Position numbers and translations under genes: made by a program
Assembly: GCA_913061005.1 (NCBI GenBank)
Contig: CAJXSH010000008.1
Location: 1-64,000, forward strand
Origin: an uncultured Ectothiorhodospiraceae bacterium
GTDB taxonomy: Bacteria; Pseudomonadota; Gammaproteobacteria; Nitrococcales; Nitrococcaceae
Reading direction: 5' to 3'
Length of the DNA stretch: 64,000 nucleotides
Shown: positions 54,614-63,379 of the stretch, piece by piece
Layout: each line of letters starts with the position of its first letter
Numbering within the stretch: position 1 is the first letter of the stretch
Notes under the pieces: model-generated
What the model saw: only the letters and a program-made list of their open reading frames with translations
What the model was told of the DNA's origin: nothing
The model's database searches: none

Positions 54614-55972
54614 ATGAGCGAATCGATCAAGACCGTCCTGCCCGAATCCGAGATCCCGAGACATTGGTACAACATCAACGCCGATCTGCCCGAGCCGATG
54701 GCACCGGTACTGCATCCGGTCACCCATCAGCCGGTGGGCCCTTCGGATCTGGCGCCGCTTTTTCCGCAGGCGGTCATCGAGCAAGAGATGAGTACCGAGC
54801 GGGAGGTCGAGATTCCCGAACCGGTGCGCGATGCCTACCGGCAGTGGCGGCCATCACCGCTCTACCGGGCCCGGCGCCTTGAAAAAGCCCTGGGGACCCC
54901 AGCGCGCATTTACTACAAATACGAAGGCGTCAGTCCGGCGGGCAGTCACAAGCCCAACACCGCGGTGGCGCAGGCGTTCTATAACAAGGCCGAGGGGGTC
55001 AAGCGGATCACCACCGAAACCGGGGCCGGGCAGTGGGGCTCGTCCCTGGCGCTGGCCGGCGCCATGTTCGAGCTCGATATCGAAGTCTTCATGGTCAAGG
55101 TCAGTTTCAATCAAAAGCCCTATCGCCGGGCATTCATGGAGAGCTTTGGGGCGACCTGCGTGGCCAGCCCCAGCAACGTGACCGAGGCCGGCCGTGCCGT
55201 GCTGGCGCAGGACCCGGAGTCCACCGGCAGCCTGGGTATTGCCATCAGCGAAGCGGTCGAGCTGGCCGCCCAGCGGGATGACACCAAATATGCCCTTGGC
55301 AGTGTGCTCAACCATGTCCTGCTGCACCAGACCGTCTCGGGGCTTGAGACCATGCGGCAGCTCGAGCAACTCGATGATTACCCCGACAAGGTCATCGGCT
55401 GTACCGGCGGGGGATCCAACTTTGCCGGCATCGCCTTTCCCTTTCTGGGCCAACGGTTACGCGGCGGGCCGGCCACGGAGTTTATTGCCGTGGAGCCGGC
55501 CTCGTGCCCAACGCTGACCAAGGGCCGTTTTGCCTATGACTGGGGCGATACCAGTCACCTGACGCCGCTGACCAAAATGCACACCCTCGGGTCGGGCTTT
55601 GTCCCACCGGGCTTTCACGCCGGGGGGCTGCGCTACCATGGCATGGCGCCGCAGATCAGCCACCTGACCGACCTGGGATATATCCATCCACGGGCCTACG
55701 GGCAGCTCGAGTGTTTCGACGCCGGACTTACCTTCGCCCGGGCCGAGGGCATCATCCCAGCGCCCGAGGCCAATCATGCGGTCAAGGCGACGATCGACGA
55801 GGCCCTGGCATGCCGGGAATCCGGCGAGTCGAAGGCGCTGTTGTTCAACCTCTGCGGCCATGGCCATTTCGACATGCAGGCCTATACGGATTATCTGGCC
55901 GGCAACCTCAAGGAAGAAGCGCCAAGCGCTGCCGAGCAGTCCATGGCCCTTGCCGGGTTGCCAACCATCTAG
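54614..55972 (+). CDS. TrpB2-type pyridoxal-phosphate enzyme
   Basis: A 452-residue tryptophan synthase beta-like protein of the TrpB2 group. The PLP lysine is Lys113 in AGSHKPNTA, the phosphate loop is [10 protein letters not shown], and the extended N-terminus [17 protein letters not shown] is diagnostic of TrpB2. Such enzymes make tryptophan from indole and serine without a tight alpha partner, or use O-phosphoserine. No trpA or other trp genes are near, so it probably salvages indole. It ends in a CTAG overlap with the convergent small regulator gene. Confidence 0.93.
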   Translation: MSESIKTVLPESEIPRHWYNINADLPEPMAPVLHPVTHQPVGPSDLAPLFPQAVIEQEMSTEREVEIPEPVRDAYRQWRPSPLYRARRLEKALGTPARIYYKYEGVSPAGSHKPNTAVAQAFYNKAEGVKRITTETGAGQWGSSLALAGAMFELDIEVFMVKVSFNQKPYRRAFMESFGATCVASPSNVTEAGRAVLAQDPESTGSLGIAISEAVELAAQRDDTKYALGSVLNHVLLHQTVSGLETMRQLEQLDDYPDKVIGCTGGGSNFAGIAFPFLGQRLRGGPATEFIAVEPASCPTLTKGRFAYDWGDTSHLTPLTKMHTLGSGFVPPGFHAGGLRYHGMAPQISHLTDLGYIHPRAYGQLECFDAGLTFARAEGIIPAPEANHAVKATIDEALACRESGESKALLFNLCGHGHFDMQAYTDYLAGNLKEEAPSAAEQSMALAGLPTI

Positions 55973-56283
55973 CGGCGGTCGACAACCGGATCGGCGGCGG
56001 CGCCCAGCGCGATGCTCACCCATGCCGGCAGGCCGTCGGCCAGGCGGTAGTGGACCCGGAAGCGCTCGCGCCGCTCCGCCAGCAGCCCGGCTTCGGCGAG
56101 TTCGCTCAACCGGCGACGGGTATCAGGGACATCCTGCATCAGGGCGATGGCCAGCTCCTCGGCCTCGAGCTCTCCGCCATCGCGAAGGCTCATGAGCACT
56201 TTCAGTCGGCTATCGTCGCTCACCAGACGGTGGAAGTCGGCGCCGCGCAGCGCCATTTCGAGATTCTCGGCCTCCGCACCCAT
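55969..56283 (-). CDS. Small winged-helix (ArsR-like) protein
   Basis: A 104-residue protein. The middle (about residues 18-80) looks like a winged helix: [26 protein letters not shown], then [26 protein letters not shown], with a helix-turn-helix and beta wing. It has no Cys or His cluster of the kind seen in metal-sensing ArsR proteins. ATG 56283 has AGGAG 7 bases upstream; the longer frame would run through tRNA-Glu. It may regulate the neighbouring trpB2 or the amidohydrolase, but nothing in the sequence shows the target. Confidence 0.7.
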   Translation of the reverse strand: MGAEAENLEMALRGADFHRLVSDDSRLKVLMSLRDGGELEAEELAIALMQDVPDTRRRLSELAEAGLLAERRERFRVHYRLADGLPAWVSIALGAAADPVVDRR

Positions 56284-56355
56284 GACACACTCCTGTCTTT
56301 GTTTGCCGGAGTGTGCCCGGTCATCGATGACAGAAATGTGAACCCGGGGGTGGAA

Positions 56356-56432
56356 TGGCGTCCCCAACGGGATTCGAACCCGTGTCGCCACCTTGAAAGG
56401 GTGGTGTCCTAGGCCGGCTAGACGATGGGGAC
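56356..56432 (-). tRNA. tRNA-Glu (anticodon TTC), CCA encoded
   Basis: The minus strand gives acceptor GTCCCCA/TGGGGAC, discriminator G and an encoded CCA. The anticodon arm CCACC-CTTTCAA-GGTGG reads TTC, and the T-arm GGTTCGAATCC is intact. 77 nt including CCA. Confidence 0.98.
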
Positions 56433-56454
56433 GCTGCCGTTGCGGACGCCGCGA

Positions 56455-56483
56455 ATAATAGGCAGCCCGGGTGACGCCGTCAA
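56455..56483 (-). promoter_or_regulatory. Sigma-70 promoter of tRNA-Glu
   Basis: On the minus strand TTGACG, 17 bases, TATTAT, followed by a GC-rich stretch GCGGCG before the tRNA at 22 bases. The GC-rich discriminator is typical of stringently controlled stable RNA promoters. Confidence 0.8.
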
Positions 56484-56510
56484 GAAAAGCCGACGGGCGC
56501 GGCGCCATGC

Positions 56511-56525
56511 TATACTGTTAACAGT
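56511..56525 (+). promoter_or_regulatory. -10 box overlapping a 12-bp palindrome before the enolase-like gene
   Basis: TATACT (56511-56516) overlaps the perfect palindrome ACTGTTAACAGT (56514-56525), 26 bases before the GTG start. A repressor bound there would cover the -10 box. The GT-N2-AC core resembles sites of GntR/FCD regulators such as UxuR, and a gene of that family closes this cluster. No clear -35 box is seen. Confidence 0.45.
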
Positions 56526-56550
56526 TTTGCAGGCTAAAGGGGGAGCCGTC

Positions 56551-57705
56551 GTGAAAGTCAACGAAATCCGGGTCTGGGCGCTTTCCGAATCACTGGGCGG
56601 CGAATGGCGGATCTCGGGCCAGAACTGGAGTCGGATCAACACCGTATTGGTCCGGATCACCACCGAGGACGGGCTCACCGGTGTGGGCGAGACCAATCTT
56701 CGAACCGCGCCAAGGGCCGGACTTGCCACCATCCGCGACCATCTGGCGAGTTCGGTGATCGGCCGGGACAGCCGGGATATTGAGGGCATCTGGTGGTCGA
56801 TGTTCCGCCGTGGCCGGCCCCGCGGTCACACCCGCGGGTTTTACCTCAAGGCGATGAGCGGCATCGACATGGCGCTCTGGGACCTGGACGCGCGGCGGCG
56901 CAATGAGCCTTTGTGGCGCAGCCTGAGAGGCGTGGGCGAGCCGCAGGTACCGGTGTATGCCTCTGCTGTGCGGATTTTTGATCGGGTCGAAGAGGCAGTC
57001 GCCAAGGCAGAGGCGTTCGTTGATGCCGGACACACCACGGTCAAGGTCATGGTGGCCGGCCGGGAACGGGCCTATGACCTGGCAGTGCTTCGTGCCATTC
57101 GCGAACGCTTTGGTGAGTCGGTGGAGCTGTGCATCGATGCCAACTCCAGCTACGAGACCAACGAGGCCGTGCGCTTTGCCAAGGCGGCCGAGGACATTGA
57201 TCTGTTGTTTTTCGAAGAGCCGGTGCCGCCGGACAACCTGCGCGGCTATCGGCGCCTGCGAGCGGTTTCGCATGTGGGCCTGGCCGCCGGCCAGTCCGAG
57301 TTCACGGTCTTCGGCGCCCAGCCGCTGCTCGCCGAAGGACTCATCGACATTTTCCAGCCCAATGCCGGGCGCGTGGGTGGACCCACCGGTGTGCGCTACA
57401 TGCAGCATGCCGCCCTGCCCCACTCGATCCGCTTCTCCGGTCATGTGGGGGCATCATCGGTAGTCAACGGACTGGCGGCGCTGCACCTGGCCGCCGCGGC
57501 ACCAGAACGCACCGCGGCCGAATACTGGGAAGAAGACTCACCCCTTATCGATATTGCCGAAGCCGCCTATCCGCCGGTCACCGATGGGCACGTACAGCTT
57601 GGCGATGCCCCCGGCCTGGGGGTGGAGCTGGATGAAAGCCGGCTGGACGCCATGGCCATCGAATCGGTCACCATCGACGCCAATTCGCAGACCTACTCGC
57701 AGTAG
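56551..57705 (+). CDS. Enolase-superfamily (mandelate racemase-like) protein with altered active site
   Basis: A 384-residue protein: N-terminal capping domain and C-terminal modified TIM barrel. Metal ligands Asp196 (CIDANSS) and Glu222 (FFEEPVP) are present. The third ligand segment reads AAGQSEF, with Gln248 in the usual Glu place and Glu250 nearby. The strand-2 Lys motif reads VKVMV (Lys165, Met167) where two lysines (KxK) are usual, and the Asp of the His-Asp dyad appears as Asn271 (FQPNAGRVGG) with His298 kept. It is probably an acid-sugar dehydratase/racemase relative, but catalysis must differ or use fewer residues. GGGGGAG before GTG 56551 fixes the start. Convergent with the tct-linked genes. 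Confidence 0.82.
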   Translation: MKVNEIRVWALSESLGGEWRISGQNWSRINTVLVRITTEDGLTGVGETNLRTAPRAGLATIRDHLASSVIGRDSRDIEGIWWSMFRRGRPRGHTRGFYLKAMSGIDMALWDLDARRRNEPLWRSLRGVGEPQVPVYASAVRIFDRVEEAVAKAEAFVDAGHTTVKVMVAGRERAYDLAVLRAIRERFGESVELCIDANSSYETNEAVRFAKAAEDIDLLFFEEPVPPDNLRGYRRLRAVSHVGLAAGQSEFTVFGAQPLLAEGLIDIFQPNAGRVGGPTGVRYMQHAALPHSIRFSGHVGASSVVNGLAALHLAAAAPERTAAEYWEEDSPLIDIAEAAYPPVTDGHVQLGDAPGLGVELDESRLDAMAIESVTIDANSQTYSQ

Positions 57706-57723
57706 CCGTGTGCGCCAGGCCGA

Positions 57724-58776
57724 TCAGCAGCCGTCTCGCCAACCCACCCAGGCGTCGGCAACCCATCCGGCAAGGACATTGACCACGATAATGCGCACCG
57801 TCTGAAACATGACCACCTCGGGTACGCCGAGGCCCAGGGCCGCCGAGGTGATCACCATCTCGGCGATTCCACCGGGCGCACCGGCGAGCGCGAGGGTTGC
57901 GCTGTCAACACCCGGCGCCAGCATGCGGCCGGCAGCCAGAATAGCCGTAATGATCGCTGCCGAGGTCAGCAATGACACCGCAAGCCCCACTGCCAGCAGC
58001 CGCGGCAGCCGACGGATGTCCTCACCCCGAAAGCGCGCCCCCAGCGCCAGTCCGATACTGATCTGCGCGCCGATAAAAAGACTGCTCGGAACCGTCGCCC
58101 CGGGAAAACCCAGCATGGTGTCCAGCAATGAAATGGCAAGCGCAGCGACCACGAATGCATTCTTGATACCCAGCCGGCTCAACCCCAGCCCGGCGAACCA
58201 GCCCAGCACGAGAATGAGCAGCAGTGCGTGATCCCACTGACCCTGGCCAAGCTCATAACCCAGGGTTGGATCGGCGTGGGGAACCAGCCAGGCCAGCGCC
58301 GGGGGGATGACCAGCACGACCGAGCTCACCCGCATCGCCTGGATGAGGGCGATTGTCGTACTCGCCCCTTGTCGGCCATCGCCGAGAAACGCCATCTCGG
58401 CCACCCCCCCAGGCAGATTGGCGAGCAACGCCGTGCGACGGTCGAGCCGCCCCCAGCGCACGAGCAACTCGGAGGCAAAGAGCGCAATCGCGATACTGCC
58501 CAGCGCCGCGGCGATCATGAACGGCAGCGTCTGTAGCAGGCTGACAAGGATACCCGCCGACAGGGTGTGACCGACCGTGGTACCGACCACCACCTGGGCC
58601 GCCCGCCGTATCCAGCGGCTCTCGCCAATGCCCTGACCGGCCAGACCCGCCGCCGTGGACACCAGCATCGGACCGATGATCCACGGCAGCGGGAGACCGA
58701 ACCGCTTGCCCGTCGCCCCGGCCAGAATGGCCAGGGCGATTACGATGGGCAGCCTTATCGAGGCCTTAGCGAGCAA
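57724..58776 (-). CDS. AbrB-family membrane protein (duplicated, transporter-like)
   Basis: About 350 residues with roughly 10 helices in two homologous halves, each with a Gly-Pro-Gly-rich hairpin: NLPGGVAEMAFLGDG in the first and AGAPGGIAEMVITSAALG in the second. This duplication defines the AbrB membrane family (not the DNA-binding AbrB). Members are found beside organic-acid catabolic genes and are thought to transport anions, but few are characterised. The TTG at 58776 overlaps the PrpD-like stop by 11 bases; the exact start is uncertain. Confidence 0.8.
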   Translation of the reverse strand: MLAKASIRLPIVIALAILAGATGKRFGLPLPWIIGPMLVSTAAGLAGQGIGESRWIRRAAQVVVGTTVGHTLSAGILVSLLQTLPFMIAAALGSIAIALFASELLVRWGRLDRRTALLANLPGGVAEMAFLGDGRQGASTTIALIQAMRVSSVVLVIPPALAWLVPHADPTLGYELGQGQWDHALLLILVLGWFAGLGLSRLGIKNAFVVAALAISLLDTMLGFPGATVPSSLFIGAQISIGLALGARFRGEDIRRLPRLLAVGLAVSLLTSAAIITAILAAGRMLAPGVDSATLALAGAPGGIAEMVITSAALGLGVPEVVMFQTVRIIVVNVLAGWVADAWVGWRDGC

Positions 58777-60217
58777 GCAGCTGAGTCAGTTCGGTGATGG
58801 AGGTGACATCCTCCAGATGACGGACCTGCTCGACCAGCGCCTCGGTACGGCTCGGGTCCCAGCCGGCGAACTCAGCGCAGCCACGGAACTTATCGGCCGC
58901 TTCGTCATAGCTCATCGGGTTGGCGGGACTGCCCTTGCCGAAATCCGCCCGCCCGGAGACGGTCCGGCCATCCTTGAGATGGATATCAATGATGGTGGTC
59001 ATCTTGTCATAGCCGGCTGCCTCCGCCTCGGGATGGACCCCGAAATGGATTTTGCCGATCATCGCCTGCACATCCTCGCGGTTGACCACCTCGTCGGTGA
59101 ATTCCGGCAGACCACCACGGCGCTCGAGCAGAAGAATCGCCATGCAGAACTCCATCGAGAACTTGGCCTGGAGCTCGTTGACCGGGCGGTGATGGATCAG
59201 CGCGTTGGGCATGTTGTGGTTGGTCCCGACATCCACATGATCGACCTCTTCGGCCTTGATGTCGTGCTCGAGGATCAACTCAAGCATGCGCGTCATGCCA
59301 GGGTGGGTCAGCGAACCGGAAGGGTTGGGTTTGATCGACACACCCGGATCGACAAATGTCCACGGCTCGCCCAGCTTTCCGGCGATCGCCTCGAGATCAT
59401 AGCCACCCCCATGGGCCTGGAAAAAGCCACGTGGCGATTCCAGAATCCGGTCGGTAGCCGTCCAGCCAGCTCGGGCAAAGTCAACGGCGACCACCCCTGA
59501 CTCGGAAGACCGCCCGGCATGGAAAGGCTTGGTCATGGTGCCAAAGTTCTCGCGCAACCCGGCCGACTGACTTGCCGCAATGGCAAGCGCCCGCAGCGTG
59601 GTGTCGGTATCCAGTCGCTGCAGCCGGGCCGCCGCGGCGGCGGCCGCAAAGGTGCCGCATGTCGCCGTGGCGTGAAAACCGTGCTGGTAATGCCGCGGCG
59701 AGATGGCCTCGGCGATCTTGGTCTCGACCTCAACACCAAGATGGTAGGCCAGCATGAAGTCTTTACCACTGCCATTGCGCTGCTCGGCAATGGCCAGGGC
59801 CGCCGGCAGGCAGGGGGCGGTGGGGTGGGTTAACAACCCGTAGACTCGATCCGGCCCGACGGCGAGCTGGGTGTCATCGAAATCGTCGGCATGGATGCCG
59901 ACTCCGTTGGCAAAGGCGGCAAACCGCGCCGGCGCCCGCATGCGGGTACCGATCAGCGTCGCTGCGCCCTCGGGCCCGGTCACGCCCTGGGCATGCAGAT
60001 AGTCCTGAACGATGCGGCCACTCTCGGCCACAGACCCGGACAGGGCCAGACCAAAACCATCCAGAATGGATTTTTTGCCCAGATCGATCAGCCGATCCGG
60101 CAGGGCATCATAAGCTGTCTCAAGCACGAACCCGGCCACTTCGCGGGTAAGCCCCTCGCCTTTTTTCGAATGGATATCAGGCGTGTAGTGCTTGATATCG
60201 CCTTGCAGCTCGGACAT
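58766..60217 (-). CDS. MmgE/PrpD family protein (2-methylcitrate dehydratase-like)
   Basis: A 483-residue protein of the MmgE/PrpD fold, which includes 2-methylcitrate dehydratase, cis-aconitate decarboxylase and relatives. Typical parts are AGFVLETAYDALPDRLIDLGKKSILDGFG (quoted as LGKKSILDGFGLALSG), GVGIHADDFDDTQ and KPFHAGRSSESGVVA, with the conserved Lys-Pro-Phe-His near residue 230. No prpB, prpC or acn partner is adjacent, so methylcitrate is not assured; a tricarboxylate imported by TctABC is plausible. AGGAGA precedes the ATG. 30 bases after tctA. Confidence 0.87.
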   Translation of the reverse strand: MSELQGDIKHYTPDIHSKKGEGLTREVAGFVLETAYDALPDRLIDLGKKSILDGFGLALSGSVAESGRIVQDYLHAQGVTGPEGAATLIGTRMRAPARFAAFANGVGIHADDFDDTQLAVGPDRVYGLLTHPTAPCLPAALAIAEQRNGSGKDFMLAYHLGVEVETKIAEAISPRHYQHGFHATATCGTFAAAAAAARLQRLDTDTTLRALAIAASQSAGLRENFGTMTKPFHAGRSSESGVVAVDFARAGWTATDRILESPRGFFQAHGGGYDLEAIAGKLGEPWTFVDPGVSIKPNPSGSLTHPGMTRMLELILEHDIKAEEVDHVDVGTNHNMPNALIHHRPVNELQAKFSMEFCMAILLLERRGGLPEFTDEVVNREDVQAMIGKIHFGVHPEAEAAGYDKMTTIIDIHLKDGRTVSGRADFGKGSPANPMSYDEAADKFRGCAEFAGWDPSRTEALVEQVRHLEDVTSITELTQLLAR

Positions 60218-60247
60218 GGGTGATTCTCCTGTTGGGTGGGTATGGGG

Positions 60248-61738
60248 TTATGCCTGCGTGGCCCGTGCCCGACGCGACAAAAGCTGCCTGATCGGGGCGA
60301 CAAAGACGCTGAGAAGCGCAAGCCCAAAGAATGTCATGGCGATCGGACGACCCAGAAAGCCGGTCCACTGCTGGTCGAAGATGATCATCGCCTGTGCCAG
60401 CGAGTTTTCGGTGAGCTCGCCAAGGACCAATCCCATGATGATGGGGGCTGGGGCGAATCCGTAACGCTTGAGTACAAAGCCCACCAACCCGGCGGCCAGC
60501 ATGACGTAGACATCCGTCATGGACTGCTCCAGCCCATAGGCACCGACAAAGCACAGCGTGAACACCGTTGGCCACAGCAACGCCCGGGGCACCTGCGTGA
60601 TCCGCGAAAACACCTTTGCCCCCACCAGGCCGAACCCAAGAAAGAGGAAATTGGCCAACAGCATCGAAAAGAAAATGCCATAGAGCAGCGCGGGCTGTTG
60701 CTCGAAAAGATACGGACCGGGACGCAACCCCTGTACCTGCAGCCCACCGAGAATGACCGCAGCGGTGGCACTGCCCGGAATGCCAAGGGCGAGCGTTGGC
60801 ACCAGCGATCCGCCTGTGGCGGCATTGTTGGCGGCCTCCGGACCAGCGATACCCTCGATGGAGCCCTCGCCGAATTCCTCCGGGTTTTTCGACCAGCGCT
60901 TCGACTCGTTGTAGCCGATCATCGCGGCCATGGTGCTGCCCTCGGCGGGCAGGATGCCGATGAACGTGCCGATGCCGCATGAACGCATCACCGTGTACTT
61001 GACCCGTCGAAAGTCAGCCCAGCTTGGCAGCTTGAGCGCCGACACGCCGATCGCCTCGACATGCTGACGCAGCTTGGCGGCCTGTGACAGCAGCTCGGTG
61101 ATCGCGAAAAGCCCGATCAGCACGGGAATGAAATGGATGCCCTCATAGAGCTGGGGCAACCCGAAGGTGAATCGCTCCACACCGGTGGTCAGATCCACGC
61201 CGATGGTGGCGATGAGCAACCCGAGACAGCCACCGATGAGGTTTTTGACCGCGCCCTTGCCGCTGATGGACGAGAGCATCGACAGCCCGAAAACCGCCAG
61301 CGCAAAATACTCGGCCGGGCCGAAGCTGTACGCGACCTGTGCGAGCAACGGCGCCGCCACCAGCAACACCAGCACCGAAAACGTCCCGCCGGCTACGGAT
61401 GAGACCGCCGCCATGCCCAGGGCTCGCCCCGCTTCACCCCGCTGTGCGAGCGGGTAGCCGTCGAAGGCGGTGGCGGCCGCCGGCGGCGCGCCCGGGGCGT
61501 TGATCAGTATCGCGGTAATCGAGCCACCGAACGTCCCCGCACAATAGAGCGAGGCCAGCAGCGCGATGGCGGGGATGGGCTCGAGGTAGAGCGAAAAGGG
61601 CAACAAAAGCGCCGTTGCCATCGACGACGACAACCCGGGCAGGGCACCGACGAGGACCCCGCCAATGGTGCCGACGAAGATCAGTCCCAGAATGTAGGGA
61701 TCGGTAATGACCTGAAGTGCAACTTCCAAACCGGGCAT
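60248..61738 (-). CDS. tctA: Tripartite tricarboxylate transporter, large membrane subunit
   Basis: A 496-residue TctA protein with about 12 helices. Family motifs: GVLVGALPGLSSSMATALLLP, the duplicated GTFIGILPAEGSTMAAMIGY, and NAPGAPPAAATAFDGYPLAQRGEAGRAL. TctA is the pore of the sodium-driven tricarboxylate system. Its start lies 3 bases after tctB ends. Confidence 0.96.
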   Translation of the reverse strand: MPGLEVALQVITDPYILGLIFVGTIGGVLVGALPGLSSSMATALLLPFSLYLEPIPAIALLASLYCAGTFGGSITAILINAPGAPPAAATAFDGYPLAQRGEAGRALGMAAVSSVAGGTFSVLVLLVAAPLLAQVAYSFGPAEYFALAVFGLSMLSSISGKGAVKNLIGGCLGLLIATIGVDLTTGVERFTFGLPQLYEGIHFIPVLIGLFAITELLSQAAKLRQHVEAIGVSALKLPSWADFRRVKYTVMRSCGIGTFIGILPAEGSTMAAMIGYNESKRWSKNPEEFGEGSIEGIAGPEAANNAATGGSLVPTLALGIPGSATAAVILGGLQVQGLRPGPYLFEQQPALLYGIFFSMLLANFLFLGFGLVGAKVFSRITQVPRALLWPTVFTLCFVGAYGLEQSMTDVYVMLAAGLVGFVLKRYGFAPAPIIMGLVLGELTENSLAQAMIIFDQQWTGFLGRPIAMTFFGLALLSVFVAPIRQLLSRRARATQA

Positions 61739-61741
61739 GAC

Positions 61742-62236
61742 TCAGCCTCCAGCGCCAATCAGCGACATCACAACGCCGCGCGGGAAGCGGACCTGCAACC
61801 CGATGGCAAAAACCAGATAAATCGCCGCCGGCAATCCGATTGCCAGCGATGCAATACGCGACCACTGCCGCTCCCCCCACAACCAGGTCAGCGTCAGGGC
61901 CAGCAAGCCGACGGTCAGCAGTGTCCCCAGCGGCTTGACGAGAAACACCGCAAGGGTAATGACCGCGGCGGTGGTGAACACCGAGCCCGGAACACTACCC
62001 AGCGACTCGGCAGACCGCTTCAGGCCGCTGACAATGAGGATGACGCTAAGCAGTGTGATCGTGGCAAGCACCAACCGCGGAAAGAAGGTCGCCGGAATGT
62101 TCTGCGAGAGCATTGCCGGGACCGAATCAAAAGTGGTGGTGACATAAAATGCCACCGCGCAGAAGACAATCATCACGAACCCGACATAGACATCGTGATG
62201 AAGCCCGCGTACCGAGCGACCGGACGGCTCGATCAT
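61742..62236 (-). CDS. tctB: Tripartite tricarboxylate transporter, small membrane subunit
   Basis: A 164-residue TctB protein with four helices (about residues 17-35, 53-70, 86-120 and 132-150). It contains the family pattern of a Phe-Pro turn (IPATFFPRLVL) and the final VRFPRGVVM. ATG 62236 has GGGGGAG upstream; the longer start is not supported. Sequence conservation is low, and the call depends strongly on its place between tctC and tctA. Confidence 0.88.
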   Translation of the reverse strand: MIEPSGRSVRGLHHDVYVGFVMIVFCAVAFYVTTTFDSVPAMLSQNIPATFFPRLVLATITLLSVILIVSGLKRSAESLGSVPGSVFTTAAVITLAVFLVKPLGTLLTVGLLALTLTWLWGERQWSRIASLAIGLPAAIYLVFAIGLQVRFPRGVVMSLIGAGG

Positions 62237-62323
62237 GAGCACTCCCCCCGTTAGAAAAGGTGGCCTCAACAATCCGGGCCGACGCCTTGCCGGCCCGGAT
62301 CAGCGCAAAACGCAGAGGCGTGC

Positions 62324-63307
62324 TTACTCTTCGACCATGCCCAGATCGCGCATGGCTTTCTCCGCCGCCGCATACAGATCACGGATCTGCTCATTCCAGG
62401 TATCGGCATCACCCACGGAGTTGCCATCGAGACCGGTACCGGTGAGGTAGGCCTGATAGGCGGAGTGCTCCATCCCCTCGAGCATGGCCTCCTCGAGGAT
62501 CTCCAGACGCTCTTCGGGAACACCATCAAGGGCGACGATGCCGCGGACCGTCGAGAAGGTCACGTCATAGCCAAGCTCAACGGTGGTCGGCACATCCGGG
62601 AGCGCTTCCATACGCTCGTCCGCCATCACGGCGAGCGCCCGGAAATCACCCCCCTCGAGCTGATCGATGGCCTCGGTGATGTTCAGCCCCGAGGCGTCGA
62701 TGTTGCCGCCCATGAGGTTGGTGACGATCTCGCCGCCGCCGGAGAACGGCACCACGCTGATCTGGGTGTCAGCGTCGTCGGCAAGCGTCGCACCGGCCAC
62801 GTGATCAATGCCCCCGATCTGCGTTGTACCCCATTTGATCGGAGTCTCACGCCCCGCCTCGATGAGGTCATCCAGCGTCTCGAACTCACTGTCGGCGCGC
62901 ACCATGACCACCACGGGATCGTCGGTGGTGCGAACCACACCCACCAGATCATCGATCTCGAGCGGTCCCTGGTTGCGGGCGATGGCGAACAGATGGGTCG
63001 GCGTAATCGCCATGAGGGTGTACCCGTCACGGGGCTGCTCGTTGACGTAATTCATGGCCAGCACACCGCCGCCGCCGGTCCGGGGGACGATACGCATGTC
63101 CTCGCCAATCGCGCGCCGGGTACCGATGAGCAACGTCCTCGCGGTGGTGTCGGTCCCCCCGCCGGGCGAAGCGTGGGTGACGATATCAACGGCACGGCTG
63201 GGGAAGTCATCCTGGGCCAGGGCGCTACCACCGCCCAGGCCGACGAGACCCACAGCCACAACCGATGCAAGGACGGATCGTTTCATTGTCGATGTCACAG
63301 AAGACAT
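62324..63307 (-). CDS. tctC: Tripartite tricarboxylate transporter, periplasmic substrate-binding protein (Bug family)
   Basis: A 327-residue binding protein. The signal peptide ends in GGGSALAQDD (about residue 31). The mature part starts FPSRAVDIVTHASPGGGTDTTAR, quoted in part; Bug motifs VVPRTGGGG-like IVPRTGGGGVLAMNYV and the ligand loop WGTTQIGGIDHVAGA are present. Asp in ASPGGGTD marks the carboxylate-binding loop. GGAGGAG precedes the ATG. It delivers a carboxylate to TctAB; the ligand cannot be read from the sequence. Confidence 0.95.
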   Translation of the reverse strand: MSSVTSTMKRSVLASVVAVGLVGLGGGSALAQDDFPSRAVDIVTHASPGGGTDTTARTLLIGTRRAIGEDMRIVPRTGGGGVLAMNYVNEQPRDGYTLMAITPTHLFAIARNQGPLEIDDLVGVVRTTDDPVVVMVRADSEFETLDDLIEAGRETPIKWGTTQIGGIDHVAGATLADDADTQISVVPFSGGGEIVTNLMGGNIDASGLNITEAIDQLEGGDFRALAVMADERMEALPDVPTTVELGYDVTFSTVRGIVALDGVPEERLEILEEAMLEGMEHSAYQAYLTGTGLDGNSVGDADTWNEQIRDLYAAAEKAMRDLGMVEE

Positions 63308-63379
63308 AGCTCTCCTCCAGTATTGTTGGGAACGACCTACGCTTCCTTGCTGATTGCCGGGGGTATCCCGCAGGTGGCG

